Shown here: piece by piece, positions 16,697 through 25,986 of the stretch
Position numbering within the stretch: position 1 is the first letter of the stretch
How the letters are laid out: each line of letters starts with the position of its first letter
Assembly: GCF_000423745.1 (NCBI RefSeq)
Contig: NZ_AUIO01000001.1
Location: 310,001-374,000, forward strand
Length of the DNA: 64,000 nt
Reading direction: 5' to 3'
DNA from: Streptococcus plurextorum DSM 22810
GTDB lineage: Bacteria; Bacillota; Bacilli; Lactobacillales; Streptococcaceae
Made by a program: the position numbers and the translations under genes
The notes under the pieces: model-generated
What the model saw: the letters and a program-made list of their open reading frames with translations, nothing else
Told to the model about the DNA's origin: nothing
Database searches by the model: none

Positions 16697-17767
16697 TTAC
16701 TTTCCTTCAATAGCTTGGCTCAGTAGCTGATAAAAGCTATCTGGCTCTGTGATTTCATGAGAGTTTTTCATGGCCTCTTTATAGGTTTCTTCCTTTGAAA
16801 ATAGCAAAGCTAACTTGTCTTTTAGAGCCTTGACCGATAGATCTGGCTCTAAGAGTTTTTCAGCATAACCTTTCTTAACAAAATAATCGGCATTTTCCAG
16901 CTGATCACCACGAGAAGCTTCTTTACCCAGCGGTACAATGACATGTAGTTTCTGCATGGCAAGTAGCTCAAAAATAGTGTTTGATCCACCACGAGTGATG
17001 ACCGCGTCAGCCATTTCCATAAGAGGCTGATACAAGTCTGTCACATAGTCCACTCGATAAAGGTTTTTATCCAGTCGATTGAGACTAGGGTCGCCAGACA
17101 CATTGATGATATTGAAATCAGTTGTCAGGTCATTCTGACTGATAAAATCATTAAAAACCCTAGCTCCAGCAGAACCTCCGATAAAAAGCAAGGTTTTCTT
17201 GCTAGAATCAAATTGGGCTTTGACAGCATCTATCTCTGCCTGAGGATAATCTTGTTTGGTTCCAATTTTAGTGATGGCTCCGACATGCTGGGTCTTGGTC
17301 AGCGCTTTAGGTTGCTCAAAGGTTGTGTACATGGTAGTCGCAAACTTATAGGCAATTTTATTGGCCAAGCCCATACTGAGATCTGACTCATGGACATAGA
17401 CAGGTATGCCTAAGACCTTAGAGGCAATAACAGGCGGTACTGACACAAAACCTCCTTTTGAAAAGAGAGCCTGCGGACGCAGTTTTCCCAATATTACCAG
17501 TGATTGTAAAATCCCCCAAGTCACTTTAAAGACGTCTAGTAGGTTTTGCCAAGAAAAATAGCGGCGTAATTTCCCAGTCGCAATCGGATGAAAGCGAACC
17601 GATAAATGGGATTGGCTAATTTCTTTGTATTCGATACCATTTTTATCGCCGATATAGTGAACCTCCCAGCCTTCTTCCAAAAACTTAGGAATCAAAATCA
17701 GGTTAAGGGTTACGTGGCCAACGGTTCCGCCACCAGTAAAGACAATCGTTTTCTTTTTACTCATCAT
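16697..17767 (-). CDS. murG: UDP-GlcNAc--lipid I N-acetylglucosaminyltransferase
   Basis: MurG makes lipid II from lipid I on the inner face of the membrane. It has 356 residues. The N-terminal glycine loop is GGGTVGHV (about 12-19), the second loop [11 protein letters not shown] lies near 196-206, and the C-terminal [12 protein letters not shown] (about 262-273) binds the UDP-sugar. The ATG overlaps the murD stop by 4 bp (a second ATG is 3 bp downstream), and divIB follows without a gap. Gene order murD-murG-divIB is usual in streptococci. Confidence 0.96.
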   Translation of the reverse strand: MMSKKKTIVFTGGGTVGHVTLNLILIPKFLEEGWEVHYIGDKNGIEYKEISQSHLSVRFHPIATGKLRRYFSWQNLLDVFKVTWGILQSLVILGKLRPQALFSKGGFVSVPPVIASKVLGIPVYVHESDLSMGLANKIAYKFATTMYTTFEQPKALTKTQHVGAITKIGTKQDYPQAEIDAVKAQFDSSKKTLLFIGGSAGARVFNDFISQNDLTTDFNIINVSGDPSLNRLDKNLYRVDYVTDLYQPLMEMADAVITRGGSNTIFELLAMQKLHVIVPLGKEASRGDQLENADYFVKKGYAEKLLEPDLSVKALKDKLALLFSKEETYKEAMKNSHEITEPDSFYQLLSQAIEGK

Positions 17768-19134
17768 TTCTCATTCTTATGATTGTTTGTTAACGCATCA
17801 ACTGTCGCTAGGAATTCTTCTCCTCGCAGTTCAAAGTTCTTATACATATCCCAGCTGGCATTGGCTGGACTGAGAAGCACAACATCTCCTGCTTCTGCTT
17901 GTTCAAAAGCAAGGTTTGTCGCGTCAGCCACATCTTTGGCATCTAGGTAAGGCACCCCTGCTTTATCCGCTGCTCGTTTCAGCCGCTCTGCAGATTGTCC
18001 CAAGAGAACCATGAGCTTCAAGCCTTCAATATCAGGAACTAACTCGTCAAATTCATTGCCTCGGTCAAGACCACCTGCAATCAAAATCGTTTTATGATTG
18101 TCAAATCCTGATAAGGCCTTTTGAGTCGCTAGAATATTGGTTGATTTTGAATCATTATAGAAGGTGACTCCTTTAACCTCCCCAGCATATTGTAGACGGT
18201 GCTTAACACCTCCAAAACTGCTCAGAGTCTCTTTGATGACTTGTGGATCAATGCCTAGCAATCTGGCTACAGCAATGGTTGCTAGGGCATTTTCCACATT
18301 GTGACTGCCTGGAACACCCACTTCAGACGCTTTCATGATTTCTTCATCTTTGTAATACAAGATGCCATCACGTAAGAAGGCTCCATCAACTACCTGATTT
18401 GTTGAAAAGGGTACTACTGTTGCCTGGGTTTCTTGTGCTAACGATTTTGCTAAGTCTTGATTAAGATTCAAAACGATAAAATCCTCTGATGTCATCTGTT
18501 TTTGCAGATTCCATTTGGCTGCCACATAATCCTCAAACTCACCATGATAATCTAGATGCGATGGCATCAGGTTGGTCACCACTGCAATATGAGGTCTAAA
18601 GCTTTCAACACCCATGAGTTGGAAAGAAGAGAGCTCCATAACCAAGGTATCTTGAGCACCTGCTTTTTGAGCCACTTCGGAAGCAGGAAATCCGATATTA
18701 CCGGATAAAAGCCCTGATTTTCCTGCACGATTGAGCACTTCTGAAATCATGGTTGTTGTGGTCGTCTTGCCATTTGATCCCGTTATACCAATAATAGGTG
18801 CCTCAGAAATCAAATAAGCTAGTTCAACCTCTGTCCATACTGGAATGCCTTTAGCCAAAGCTTCAGATACCATTTTATTACTGTAAGGAATACCGGGATT
18901 TTTCACCATCAATTCAAAATCTTCTTCAAGCAGTTCAAGAGGGTGGCTACCACAAATCACTTTTATCCCTTCTTCTAACAGGGCTTTGGCTGAAGGATTT
19001 TCATCAAAAGGCTTGCCATCATTAACCGTGACAATAGCTCCGCTTTTAGCTAGTAGGCGAGCTGCAGCCTCCCCTGATTTCGCCAGTCCTAGGACCAATA
19101 CTTTTTTATTTTCAAATTGTGTCAATTCTTTCAT
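17764..19134 (-). CDS. murD: UDP-N-acetylmuramoylalanine--D-glutamate ligase
   Basis: MurD adds D-glutamate to UDP-MurNAc-L-Ala in the cytoplasm. The 456 residues show the N-terminal Rossmann motif VLGLAKSG, the ATP loop [12 protein letters not shown] (about 115-126), the Mur-ligase HRLQ motif (about 316-319), and NDSKSTN (about 333-339). It is the first gene of the murD-murG-divIB operon. The upstream start region has a weak GGTAAG Shine-Dalgarno and a repeat element immediately before it. Confidence 0.97.
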   Translation of the reverse strand: MKELTQFENKKVLVLGLAKSGEAAARLLAKSGAIVTVNDGKPFDENPSAKALLEEGIKVICGSHPLELLEEDFELMVKNPGIPYSNKMVSEALAKGIPVWTEVELAYLISEAPIIGITGSNGKTTTTTMISEVLNRAGKSGLLSGNIGFPASEVAQKAGAQDTLVMELSSFQLMGVESFRPHIAVVTNLMPSHLDYHGEFEDYVAAKWNLQKQMTSEDFIVLNLNQDLAKSLAQETQATVVPFSTNQVVDGAFLRDGILYYKDEEIMKASEVGVPGSHNVENALATIAVARLLGIDPQVIKETLSSFGGVKHRLQYAGEVKGVTFYNDSKSTNILATQKALSGFDNHKTILIAGGLDRGNEFDELVPDIEGLKLMVLLGQSAERLKRAADKAGVPYLDAKDVADATNLAFEQAEAGDVVLLSPANASWDMYKNFELRGEEFLATVDALTNNHKNEK

Positions 19135-19236
19135 GAAATCTTACCCGTTCTATCTATTCTATTCTATCCTTACCATTTTACCCTTTATAGGCCTCTTTTT
19201 CAAGGTAAAAGCAGAGCAGAGTGCCACCATTAGTAT

Positions 19237-19266
19237 CGAAAAAACTAGGCTAAGCCTAGTTTTTGA
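19237..19266 (-). terminator. Terminator closing repeat copy A
   Basis: An 11-bp stem (AAAAACTAGGC/GCCTAGTTTTT) has a short loop, with a T-run on the minus strand. It would end transcripts from the serine hydrolase gene before murD. Confidence 0.75.
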
Positions 19267-19548
19267 ATGTAGACAAACTGCAGGTTCCATTTAAGCAAGC
19301 TAAAAAGCGCGCTAGTTTGAGATACGGTTACCGACTTTGCTAGCGAAAACAAACCTCTCCAGATACCTTTCGATCTGGTAAAAGTAGCAAAAATACTTGT
19401 ATTTAGGCCGCTCAGAATTTTTCAGACTCTAGGCTCACAAATATTCCAAGGGAAGTTGCTACCGTCCCTACCACATAAGAAAAGGATCAAAAGGACTTTT
19501 TCTTTAAACTGAAGCTGGACTAAGCCTGGTTTTCAAACCATAAAGAAA
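19237..19548 (-). repeat. Intergenic repeat, copy A (between murD and the serine hydrolase gene)
   Basis: This 414-bp gap (19135-19548) has no gene. It contains the intergenic repeat, read on the minus strand from the stop of the upstream serine hydrolase gene. Shared blocks: GGAAGTTGCTACCGTCC (19451-19467, plus strand), a 24-bp block at 19471-19494 with 22 matches to copy D (63628-63651), and GTAGACAAACT (19269-19279). It ends in a hairpin at 19237-19266. Confidence 0.75.
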
Positions 19549-20763
19549 CTAGCTTGTCTCGTTAGCAGGATTCATATTGACCCTATGCCATTCATTGATT
19601 ACATAGGCTAAAGAGGTTACCTGAGAATAGCCATAACCATTAATGGTTGCATCTGCTTCTGATGCCCCTCCAAAACCTGAAGTATAAAGAGCAATGCTAT
19701 ATGGTGTCTCTTCCATAACAATAGCATCGATATTAAGGGCTTCACGCACATAACCAGGTTTTTGATAGACCGTCACTCCCTTAACATGCTCTTCGTACCA
19801 AGATCCGGGAAAAGCTTGATCTAAAAAGGAGAGCAAGTCTTCATACTTGTCCTGATGCTGATAAAGGTAATCTAAAACCTGTGTATAATAACTGGTTGTG
19901 GTCTTATTTCCATCCATGGAAATTGTTGGAAAATAAGGATTTTTAGAGGTGCCATAACGATCAAACTGAGCATAGGCTTGGCCCATTCCTCCTAAACGAT
20001 CGGCAAGTGCGTAGGCTGGAGTGTTTTCTGACAGCACAATCGAACCATACTGCATGTCACTAATGGTCATTTTGCCGCCATACTTAGCCATATAAGCATC
20101 GTGCTCTGGTTTATACTCATATCCCGTTTCAGAAATGTCGTAGGCTTGAGTTGATGATAGCTTTCCCTTATCCAAGGCATCGACAACAAGCATGTTTAAA
20201 GGCAGTTTATACGTGGAACCTGCGGTCATGAGCTGTGTGTCATTCATAGAAAACACTTCATTAGTTTCTAAGTTTTTATAAGTAAAAGCCACTTGCCAAG
20301 ACTCCAAGCCTTGTTCCTCCAAAAAGGCTTTGACGGTGTCTTCCAAGCTCAAATGGGCATAATCATAATAAAGGTTTAGGCTATTCATTTGATCCAGGTC
20401 TTCTTGAACAACCCTATCTTTGTCATCTTGTGATTTATAGATCGGATTAACAGCTGAGCTTAGCTCTTGATCCCCTTTATTAACGACAGATGGATTTGAA
20501 AATAATTGCTTTCTCAAAGGAGGATAAAACAGAACAGCTAGAACAATTGCAATTGACAAAAAGGCTGCTATCTTTTCAGTGGATAAAGCCCTGCGATAAT
20601 CCGAAAGCCGAGATGTCAAGTCAAACTTAGAAAAAGCATGCCTAAGACCACCTTTGTTGATGGCTGGATTAGTTTTAAAAACTGTCCTGAGTTTTTGGTA
20701 AAAAGAAATCGTTTGTTGAGGCTTCCCTTGTTTTGATTTATCCCTATGTCTCCGTTTAATCAT
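19549..20763 (-). CDS. Membrane-anchored beta-lactamase-fold serine hydrolase
   Basis: The reading frame reaches 20958, but the ATG at 20763 is preferred, because the longer form would run through the sodA stop and both hairpins behind sodA. That gives 404 residues. There is a basic N-terminus, one membrane segment (about 64-81), then a class-A beta-lactamase-like extracellular domain. The nucleophile motif STYK is at 183-186 and an SEN (SxN) motif follows about 70 residues later. The third KTG motif is replaced by TSG (LYTSGFGG). Such proteins are usually not true beta-lactamases and are presumed to act on cell wall. The promoter seen places the start of transcription only a few bases before the ATG. 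Confidence 0.8.
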   Translation of the reverse strand: MIKRRHRDKSKQGKPQQTISFYQKLRTVFKTNPAINKGGLRHAFSKFDLTSRLSDYRRALSTEKIAAFLSIAIVLAVLFYPPLRKQLFSNPSVVNKGDQELSSAVNPIYKSQDDKDRVVQEDLDQMNSLNLYYDYAHLSLEDTVKAFLEEQGLESWQVAFTYKNLETNEVFSMNDTQLMTAGSTYKLPLNMLVVDALDKGKLSSTQAYDISETGYEYKPEHDAYMAKYGGKMTISDMQYGSIVLSENTPAYALADRLGGMGQAYAQFDRYGTSKNPYFPTISMDGNKTTTSYYTQVLDYLYQHQDKYEDLLSFLDQAFPGSWYEEHVKGVTVYQKPGYVREALNIDAIVMEETPYSIALYTSGFGGASEADATINGYGYSQVTSLAYVINEWHRVNMNPANETS

Positions 20764-20772
20764 AACTTCTCT

Positions 20773-20801
20773 ATTATAAATGAATTTCCTCATCTGGACA
20801 A
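20773..20801 (-). promoter_or_regulatory. Promoter of the serine hydrolase gene
   Basis: The minus strand has -35 TTGTCC (20796-20801), a 17-bp spacer and -10 TATAAT (20773-20778). The -10 lies only 9 bp from the ATG, so the mRNA would be nearly leaderless. Confidence 0.5.
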
Positions 20802-20812
20802 GAATTTTAAAT

Positions 20813-20902
20813 GAAAAAACCAATCCCTGAAGAGACTGGTTTTTCCATTTGTTTTGATACCGGACTAGCTTTTTCTCGGAAAAAGATCGTTTCCGAGAAA
20901 AA
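20813..20902 (-). terminator. Tandem terminator hairpins after sodA
   Basis: The first hairpin (20870-20902) is a perfect 13-bp stem starting TTTTTCTCGG. The second (20813-20848) pairs AAAACCAGTC with GATTGGTTTT and is followed by a T-run on the minus strand. Confidence 0.75.
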
Positions 20903-20923
20903 ACGTCACAGTAAACTAATCGT

Positions 20924-21535
20924 TTAGTTGCTGAGAGCTGCTTTGTAGAGCTCATCAACTTTGTTCCAATTAATTACTTCAAAGAAGGCTTTGATGTAGT
21001 TTGGACGGACGTTGCGGTAGTTGAGGTAGTAAGCATGCTCCCAAACGTCCAGTGCCAAGATTGGTTTCAAACCTTGCATGATTGGTGTGTCTTGGTTTGG
21101 TGTTGACAAGATTTCCAACTTGCCTTCTTTATTGACAACCAAGAAAGCCCAACCTGAACCGAAGCGTGTGGTTGCAGCTGCAGTGAAGGCATCTTTGAAG
21201 GCATCAAATGAGCCAAAAGTTGCATCGATGTCTGCTGCCAATTCAGCTGGTACTTCTGTTTTTTCTGGAGAAAGCAATTCCCAGAACAAAGCGTGGTTAA
21301 GGTGACCGCCACCGTTGTTGATAAGGGCTTGACGGATATCAGCTGGAATGCTCTCCACATCTGACAACAATGCCACCAAGTCTTCACCGATTTCAGGGTG
21401 TTTTTCAAGAGCTGCATTGGCATTGGCAACATAAGTCGCATGGTGCTTGTCGTGGTGAAGGGTCATGGTTTCCGCATCGATATGAGGCTCAAGCGCATCA
21501 TACGCGTAAGGAAGGTCTGGTAGAATAATAGCCAT
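20924..21535 (-). CDS. sodA: Superoxide dismutase, Mn/Fe type
   Basis: SodA turns superoxide into peroxide and oxygen in the cytoplasm and is the single SOD of streptococci. It has 203 residues. Metal ligands are His27 ([10 protein letters not shown] region), His82 ([11 protein letters not shown] region), and Asp and His in [13 protein letters not shown]. It has its own strong promoter, a GAGGAA Shine-Dalgarno and tandem terminators. It lies between holA and the serine hydrolase gene, all on the minus strand. Confidence 0.97.
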   Translation of the reverse strand: MAIILPDLPYAYDALEPHIDAETMTLHHDKHHATYVANANAALEKHPEIGEDLVALLSDVESIPADIRQALINNGGGHLNHALFWELLSPEKTEVPAELAADIDATFGSFDAFKDAFTAAATTRFGSGWAFLVVNKEGKLEILSTPNQDTPIMQGLKPILALDVWEHAYYLNYRNVRPNYIKAFFEVINWNKVDELYKAALSN

Positions 21536-21567
21536 ATTGGATTCCTCTTTTCTTTATGATAATCTTA

Positions 21568-21596
21568 TTTTAGCTAAAAATGTGAGAGCTTTCAAA
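21568..21596 (-). promoter_or_regulatory. sodA promoter
   Basis: The minus strand has -35 TTGAAA (21591-21596), a 17-bp spacer and -10 TAAAAT (21568-21573). The rest of the holA-sodA gap (to 21832) holds no gene and no clear repeat. Confidence 0.65.
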
Positions 21597-21832
21597 GATT
21601 TTGACCAGCTTTTAACTGTTTTGAGAAAACAAACTTCAATCTGATCGCAGAGCCTATTCTTTTAGAAGCGATGAAACCTTCTCATCATACTTCAACATCA
21701 GGCTAACTATCCCAATAGACCTGGTACGTCCTCGTTTTTAGACACAAAAATATTACCAACCTTGATGAGTCTTAGGATTTGGTAAAAGCATCCTAGGTGA
21801 CTATTATCTGGCTTACTAGCTCTTTCATGCGA

Positions 21833-22873
21833 TCACGCATTGTTTGCTGCTGTCAGTTTTAATAAGAGAATGTCAAAAAGGTAATCTTTATCGTAAAGAC
21901 CTGTCTTAATCTGGTAATCACACTCAATCAAGCTGACAACTGCCTTTTTTAAAAAGGTCAGAGAAAGGGGGCGACTGTCGCGGACAGCAAACCTCACCTG
22001 ATAGGGATTGACTTTTCGTCCCATAAGATCAGACAAGTCCGCTACTATTGCTTGTTCACTTTTACCTTGACTTGCTAGTAGCTTAACCTGTAAAAACAGT
22101 CGAAACTGACCGAGCATAACAGCTATCAGTTTGATCTCATCCTCTCCTTGCAAGCGCAAATCGCGAACAAGATCACGCGCAGCATCAATATTTCCCAAGA
22201 GCACGTATCGACTCAAATCAAAGAGATTATCTTGCAGACTCTTGGGGATTGCTTGCGCAATGTCCTCATGAGTAATCAGCCCCTGCTTCTTATAGGACTT
22301 GAGGAAAGCCAGATTTTTTGAGGTGTCAGAAAAATCAAAGTTAGATACCCGCAAGAGTTCTTCAAAGACACCCGAGTCAAAGCCAAGTCCTACCTCATGT
22401 GCCCATTTTTGAAAATAAGTTCTAAACTCTGCCTCTTTAAGTGGCTCTGCTTCCAAGACTTTTGCGTCTCGTCTGAGTAATTTGACCAAGCGACGCTTGC
22501 CATCTAGTTTTCCTGGAGCCATAATAATCAGGCGTGTTGACGAGACAGGATTTTCCAGATAAGCTTCAAAGCGCTTGAGCTCTGCCTCTGTTAAAAAAGA
22601 CTTTTTATCCGTCGTCACATCAGAAAAGTTATCAAAAATCACCACTTTTTCATCCGCAAAAAATGGCAAGCTTTCCAAATCCATCTCAGCACTAGCATAG
22701 TCCGATTCTGATAAATCAAAATAAGAGTAGGTTAAATCATCTTTATCAAAACCAATCGCTCGCATCAAACGCTCTTTAAGCAAACTATATTGACCTAAAT
22801 CCTCACCGGTTATAAGGGTTATAGGACCTAGTGACTTTCTATCTAATGTCTTTACTTCTTCAATCGCAATCAT
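21833..22873 (-). CDS. holA: DNA polymerase III subunit delta
   Basis: HolA is the delta subunit of the clamp loader, which opens the beta clamp. From the ATG at 22873 it is 346 residues; a longer frame begins with TTG at 22900 and is less likely. The N-terminal AAA-like domain includes LITGEDLGQYSLLKERL, the FFADEKVVIFDNF segment, and a helical collar follows (residues about 210-340). An extended -10 TGGTATAAT sits about 15 bp upstream of the ATG. It is divergent from the DUF3042 gene. Confidence 0.93.
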   Translation of the reverse strand: MIAIEEVKTLDRKSLGPITLITGEDLGQYSLLKERLMRAIGFDKDDLTYSYFDLSESDYASAEMDLESLPFFADEKVVIFDNFSDVTTDKKSFLTEAELKRFEAYLENPVSSTRLIIMAPGKLDGKRRLVKLLRRDAKVLEAEPLKEAEFRTYFQKWAHEVGLGFDSGVFEELLRVSNFDFSDTSKNLAFLKSYKKQGLITHEDIAQAIPKSLQDNLFDLSRYVLLGNIDAARDLVRDLRLQGEDEIKLIAVMLGQFRLFLQVKLLASQGKSEQAIVADLSDLMGRKVNPYQVRFAVRDSRPLSLTFLKKAVVSLIECDYQIKTGLYDKDYLFDILLLKLTAANNA

Positions 22874-22902
22874 GCCTTTATTATACCATAGCCAGGTCAA
22901 AC

Positions 22903-22930
22903 TTGACTAATTTCTCATTTTTGTTATGAT
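22903..22930 (+). promoter_or_regulatory. Promoter of the DUF3042 gene
   Basis: A -35 TTGACT (22903-22908), a 16-bp spacer and a -10 TATGAT (22925-22930) lie upstream of the small gene at 22964. Confidence 0.55.
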
Positions 22931-22963
22931 TAGATTATCATATTAGAAGTTGGAGAAATATTT

Positions 22964-23140
22964 ATGGCTAAAAAACATCCATTTGCTAAAGGTGTGGTAA
23001 CTGGTGTTATCGGTTCAATCGCTGCCGCTGCTGGTGCACTCTTTGCCGTTCACAAAACTATGATCGAACCAGAAGAGAAAAAAGCAGCTTTCATCGAGGA
23101 AAACCGTAAAAAAGCAGCACGTCGTCGCGTGTCTCGCTAA
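22964..23140 (+). CDS. Small DUF3042 family protein
   Basis: A 58-codon gene with a TTGGAGAAA Shine-Dalgarno. The product starts MAKKHPFAKG, has a Gly/Ala-rich hydrophobic segment (about 10-29), and ends in a very basic helix, ENRKKAARRRVSR. This pattern is that of DUF3042, a conserved single-pass protein of lactobacilli and streptococci with no known function. It has its own promoter and a perfect terminator, so it is a real monocistronic gene. Confidence 0.88.
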   Translation: MAKKHPFAKGVVTGVIGSIAAAAGALFAVHKTMIEPEEKKAAFIEENRKKAARRRVSR

Positions 23141-23151
23141 GCATTACAGAC

Positions 23152-23188
23152 AAATTCCCCTCAAGTTCTAAGACTTGAGGGGAATTTT
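23152..23188 (+). terminator. Terminator of the DUF3042 gene
   Basis: A 14-bp stem (AAATTCCCCTCAAG and its complement) with a 7-9-nt loop, ending in TTTT. Confidence 0.85.
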
Positions 23189-23266
23189 GCTATAAAAACA
23201 TGAAAGCTATCCTTAGCATTGCCTGTAAATTTAAAACAGACACTGCCTTCACCTTAAAAGGAGATT

Positions 23267-24250
23267 CTAAGCCTGCACGGCTACTAAACTTTCTCCAATC
23301 GCTGCTAAACGCTCCGCCCATTCTGATTGACTCAAGCCATGTTCTGCCACATAGCGGTTTTTCTCATGAGCACGGCATTGGCTAGAACAGCCACGAACAT
23401 ACTTAGCTTCTGTCTCTTCAGACATGAAGATTTGTTTATTACAGAAAGGATTAGCACAGTTGACATAACGTTCACAAGGTTCACCTGTTATCATGTCATG
23501 TGAGATGATGGTCGGATTGACACGGTTAACTGGCACTGAAATGCGCTCATCAAAGACATACATAGCACCATCCCAAAGCTCACCCATAACTTCTGGATCT
23601 TTGCCATAGGTCACGATACCACCGTGAAGCTGACCGACATCTTTGAAACCTTCACGAACCATCCAGCCAGAGAATTTCTCACAGCGAACGCCTCCCGTAC
23701 AATAGACAACCACGCGCTTTTCCATAAATTTCTCTTTGTTATCACGGACCCATTGTGGCAACTCACGGAAGTTGCGAATGTCTGGACGGATAGCTCCGCG
23801 GAAATGCCCAAGGTCATACTCGTAATCATTACGTGTATCGAGAACTACCGTATTCTCATCAAGCAAAGCTTCTTTAAATTGTTGCGGATTGAGGTATTCC
23901 CCTGTAATTTCAAGTGGGTTAATATCACTGTCAAAGTCATTATCTTCTAGACCAAGGTGAACGATTTCTTTTTTGTAACGCACAAACATCTTTTTGAAAG
24001 CATCCTGTGGTTCATCGTCAATTTTGAACCAAAGATCGCTAAAGCGCGGATTAGCATGAACGTAGTCCATGTACTTTTGAGTGGTTTCGTAGTCTCCAGA
24101 AACTGTACCGTTAATGCCTTCATCAGCAATTAAGATTCGACCTTTAAGACCGATTGACTTACAAAAAGCCAAGTGTTCTGCCGCATATTCTTTGGCATTT
24201 TCAATAGGAACGTATTTATAATATAATAACACACGAATATCGTTTGACAT
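23267..24250 (-). CDS. trhO: tRNA uridine(34) hydroxylase, rhodanese family (TrhO)
   Basis: TrhO (formerly YbfQ/YceA) uses oxygen to make 5-hydroxyuridine at the wobble position of several tRNAs. The 327 residues comprise an acylphosphatase-like N-terminal part, a rhodanese domain (about 125-225) with active-site loop CTGGVRCEK (Cys184), and a C-terminal cysteine cluster (CANPFC and CSSQC) typical of the longer Firmicute form. It is monocistronic on the minus strand. Its 3' end faces the DUF3042 terminator. Confidence 0.93.
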   Translation of the reverse strand: MSNDIRVLLYYKYVPIENAKEYAAEHLAFCKSIGLKGRILIADEGINGTVSGDYETTQKYMDYVHANPRFSDLWFKIDDEPQDAFKKMFVRYKKEIVHLGLEDNDFDSDINPLEITGEYLNPQQFKEALLDENTVVLDTRNDYEYDLGHFRGAIRPDIRNFRELPQWVRDNKEKFMEKRVVVYCTGGVRCEKFSGWMVREGFKDVGQLHGGIVTYGKDPEVMGELWDGAMYVFDERISVPVNRVNPTIISHDMITGEPCERYVNCANPFCNKQIFMSEETEAKYVRGCSSQCRAHEKNRYVAEHGLSQSEWAERLAAIGESLVAVQA

Positions 24251-24452
24251 GTTTGTTTTCTCCTTTTTTGCTCTTGCAATGAGCAGACTAGACCTTTATT
24301 ATACCTTGTCCTAAAGATTGGCTAAAGCTTTTTGCTTGTGGTATTTTTCACATATCCTACCATTCGACTACTGACCTTTTCAAGCATCTAGATCAGTTAT
24401 TTCCTTAAAACATGATAAAATAAGAGAAGAACATGATTGAAAGTGAGACACC

Positions 24453-24758
24453 ATGACCTACGAACTTTGCTTAGAATATGGAACTTATCCCCTAACCCCA
24501 CAAGACGCCTTTGCTGAGGAACGAAAGAGTATCCCTGACTTTATTCAAGAAGATCACCAACTCTTGGCGCTCTTAGAGGAAATGAACCGCCTCTTCCACG
24601 AACTCTTTTTGACCATCGAATGTCAGTTCCACTACATCGGCTCAGAATACCCTGAAAAAATTGCTAAAATTAGAACTCTTTATGATCAGACGGCAGAATA
24701 TCTCTCTACAAATTATCCTGACCAAACGATTCATGTCGAGCATTTTGTCTTGCACTAA
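24453..24758 (+). CDS. Hypothetical protein, small acidic
   Basis: A 101-residue protein that I do not assign to a family. It is acidic, without a signal peptide or membrane segment, and its middle looks helical (DHQLLALLEEMNRLFHELFL, about 40-59). A possible -10 TAAAAT (about 24416-24421) and an AAGTGAG Shine-Dalgarno support translation from the ATG at 24453. It stands alone between trhO (divergent) and a gene-poor stretch. No partner gene suggests a role. Confidence 0.6.
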   Translation: MTYELCLEYGTYPLTPQDAFAEERKSIPDFIQEDHQLLALLEEMNRLFHELFLTIECQFHYIGSEYPEKIAKIRTLYDQTAEYLSTNYPDQTIHVEHFVLH

Positions 24759-24862
24759 ACTATCGTCACCTCAAATCTAGCTGCTCCACTCAAAGATAAA
24801 ACAAGGTCATCAAAAATTGATAGTGGGATAAAATCGATAAATCGCCATAAAATGATGATTCA

Positions 24863-24908
24863 GATTGAAGAAACCGTTCATCTTGGACGATTTCTTCAAT
24901 CTTTTTTC
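24863..24908 (+). terminator. Terminator downstream of the 24453 gene
   Basis: GATTGAAGAAA pairs with TTTCTTCAATC (11 bp), extended by CGTTC/GGACG, and is followed by TTTTTT. Confidence 0.75.
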
Positions 24909-25352
24909 TTTATGGTGAACATCAAAAACTCCTAGAAACATTGAAATATCAGTGGTTCTAAGAGTTTTATATTTTGCAATTCTATCAAAGACTATTTAAG
25001 TTTTATGGTTTTAAGGAGCTTATCTACGTTCTGAATCGTCATAACATGACAATTGTGATTCCACCTCCGTACAGTTGATTAGGATGGTTGCTATCACCTG
25101 CATGACAAACTTCCAATCAAGCACCGCATCAAACTGATCTATCTAAAATAAAATGAGGCAGAGCTTTTATCCAACCCTCATTTTATTTTTAGGACGACGA
25201 ATCTAATCATCTCGGTTTACCATCAGTATTTTCTCACTATCAATATTATTATATCAAAAAAGGATTAAAAAAATAGACTTGTTTTCTGTTGAATTTATGC
25301 TATATTAAAAGTTGAAAAATACGTTTATCTTATATTTAGAAAGGAGAGACTA

Positions 25353-25409
25353 CTGTCGGAAACAAAATTAGTAGGTAAAGGTATTTCAGTCGTCATTTTA
25401 TTCATATAG
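25353..25409 (+). other. Candidate micro-ORF with CTG start upstream of the secreted protein gene
   Basis: An AAAGGAGAG Shine-Dalgarno (25340-25348) precedes CTG at 25353. The frame runs 18 codons (SETKLVGKGISVVILFI after the start) to TAG at 25409, 18 bp before the next ATG. The C-terminal half is hydrophobic. The start is non-canonical, so translation is uncertain. Confidence 0.3.
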
Positions 25410-25427
25410 CAAGAAAGGAGAATTTTG

Positions 25428-25808
25428 ATGAAAAAACGAGCTTTGTTATGTAGTTTACTTACTTCTCTTTTTATGATTAGCGCTACTTCTAACGTAGCCG
25501 CTCAAGAACGTCCTGATATGCAAAAAATTGCCGATAATGCTTATATTATCCCTGATAAAACAGACACTGAACAAACCGTTTTTAACGTCAGTCAGGTTAA
25601 CTACCGTTCAGCTGGTGTAGCTATCGGAATTGCTACCCGTCTTAAAACCATAACCATAAAAATAGTTGGTGAAAACGTTCCCGTTTCAAGAACATACTCC
25701 GAGTATTATAATTCAAGTTGGTATTATGGAACACTTCATTTGACAAAATTTGACCCTAATAGCAAAACAGCTACCTACTCTGGCATATTAGTGGTTCAAA
25801 ACTGGTAA
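25428..25808 (+). CDS. Small secreted protein of unknown function
   Basis: A 126-residue preprotein from the ATG at 25428, with AAGGAG 7 bp upstream. The signal peptide is clear: basic MKKR, hydrophobic core, and cleavage near VAA-QE (about 25-26). The mature part (about 100 residues) is beta-prone and rich in Tyr, Thr and Ser (TYSEYYNSSWYYGTLHL). It has no cysteine, membrane anchor or LPXTG motif, so it is probably released. I know no family for it. It has its own promoter and terminator, so it is a single-gene unit. A bacteriocin-like or exported modulator role is possible, but nothing in the sequence proves it. Confidence 0.7.
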   Translation: MKKRALLCSLLTSLFMISATSNVAAQERPDMQKIADNAYIIPDKTDTEQTVFNVSQVNYRSAGVAIGIATRLKTITIKIVGENVPVSRTYSEYYNSSWYYGTLHLTKFDPNSKTATYSGILVVQNW

Positions 25809-25814
25809 GCTAGA

Positions 25815-25843
25815 AAGACTTGGTTTGTGCCAAGTCTTTTTTA
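25815..25843 (+). terminator. Terminator of the small secreted protein gene
   Basis: AAGACTTGG pairs with CCAAGTCTT across a 6-nt loop and is followed by a T-run. Confidence 0.8.
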
Positions 25844-25986
25844 CTTTTCAGAGCTCATATCACAAATCCTATGCTATCGTAAGAGAAGGTCATCGGATGT
25901 CAGCTTTTAGATAAACATGTCCTATTGTAAATGCCTAGCCTGACACCTTTGCTTAAAGGAAAAATGGATTTTCTGCCTTTTTTGAT

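Larger units (their letters stand above)
24759..25424. other. Gene-poor stretch with three hairpins and possible coding remnants
   Basis: No convincing gene is present. Three terminator-like hairpins lie in series: 24863-24908 (stem GATTGAAGAAA), about 24925-24970 (stem AAAACTC plus TAGAA), and 25145-25190 (perfect 14-bp stem AAAATAAAATGAGG). Between the last two, short open frames on both strands (about 40 codons each, ending near 25078 on plus and 25014 on minus) could be decayed coding sequence, but I recognise no family. The promoter of the secreted protein (extended -10 TGCTATATT) lies near 25300. Confidence 0.5.

Noticed and set aside
20764..20958. 65-codon N-terminal extension of the serine hydrolase
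   Set aside because: It would run through the sodA stop and both sodA terminator hairpins and has no family-like sequence. The ATG at 20763 is more plausible.
21541..21832. Possible further copy of the intergenic repeat after holA
   Set aside because: Only short matches (such as TTTTACCA) to copies A-C; the conserved start and end blocks are missing.
23624..23950. 108-residue plus-strand ORF
   Set aside because: Antisense to trhO, whose protein is fully conserved; no ribosome site.
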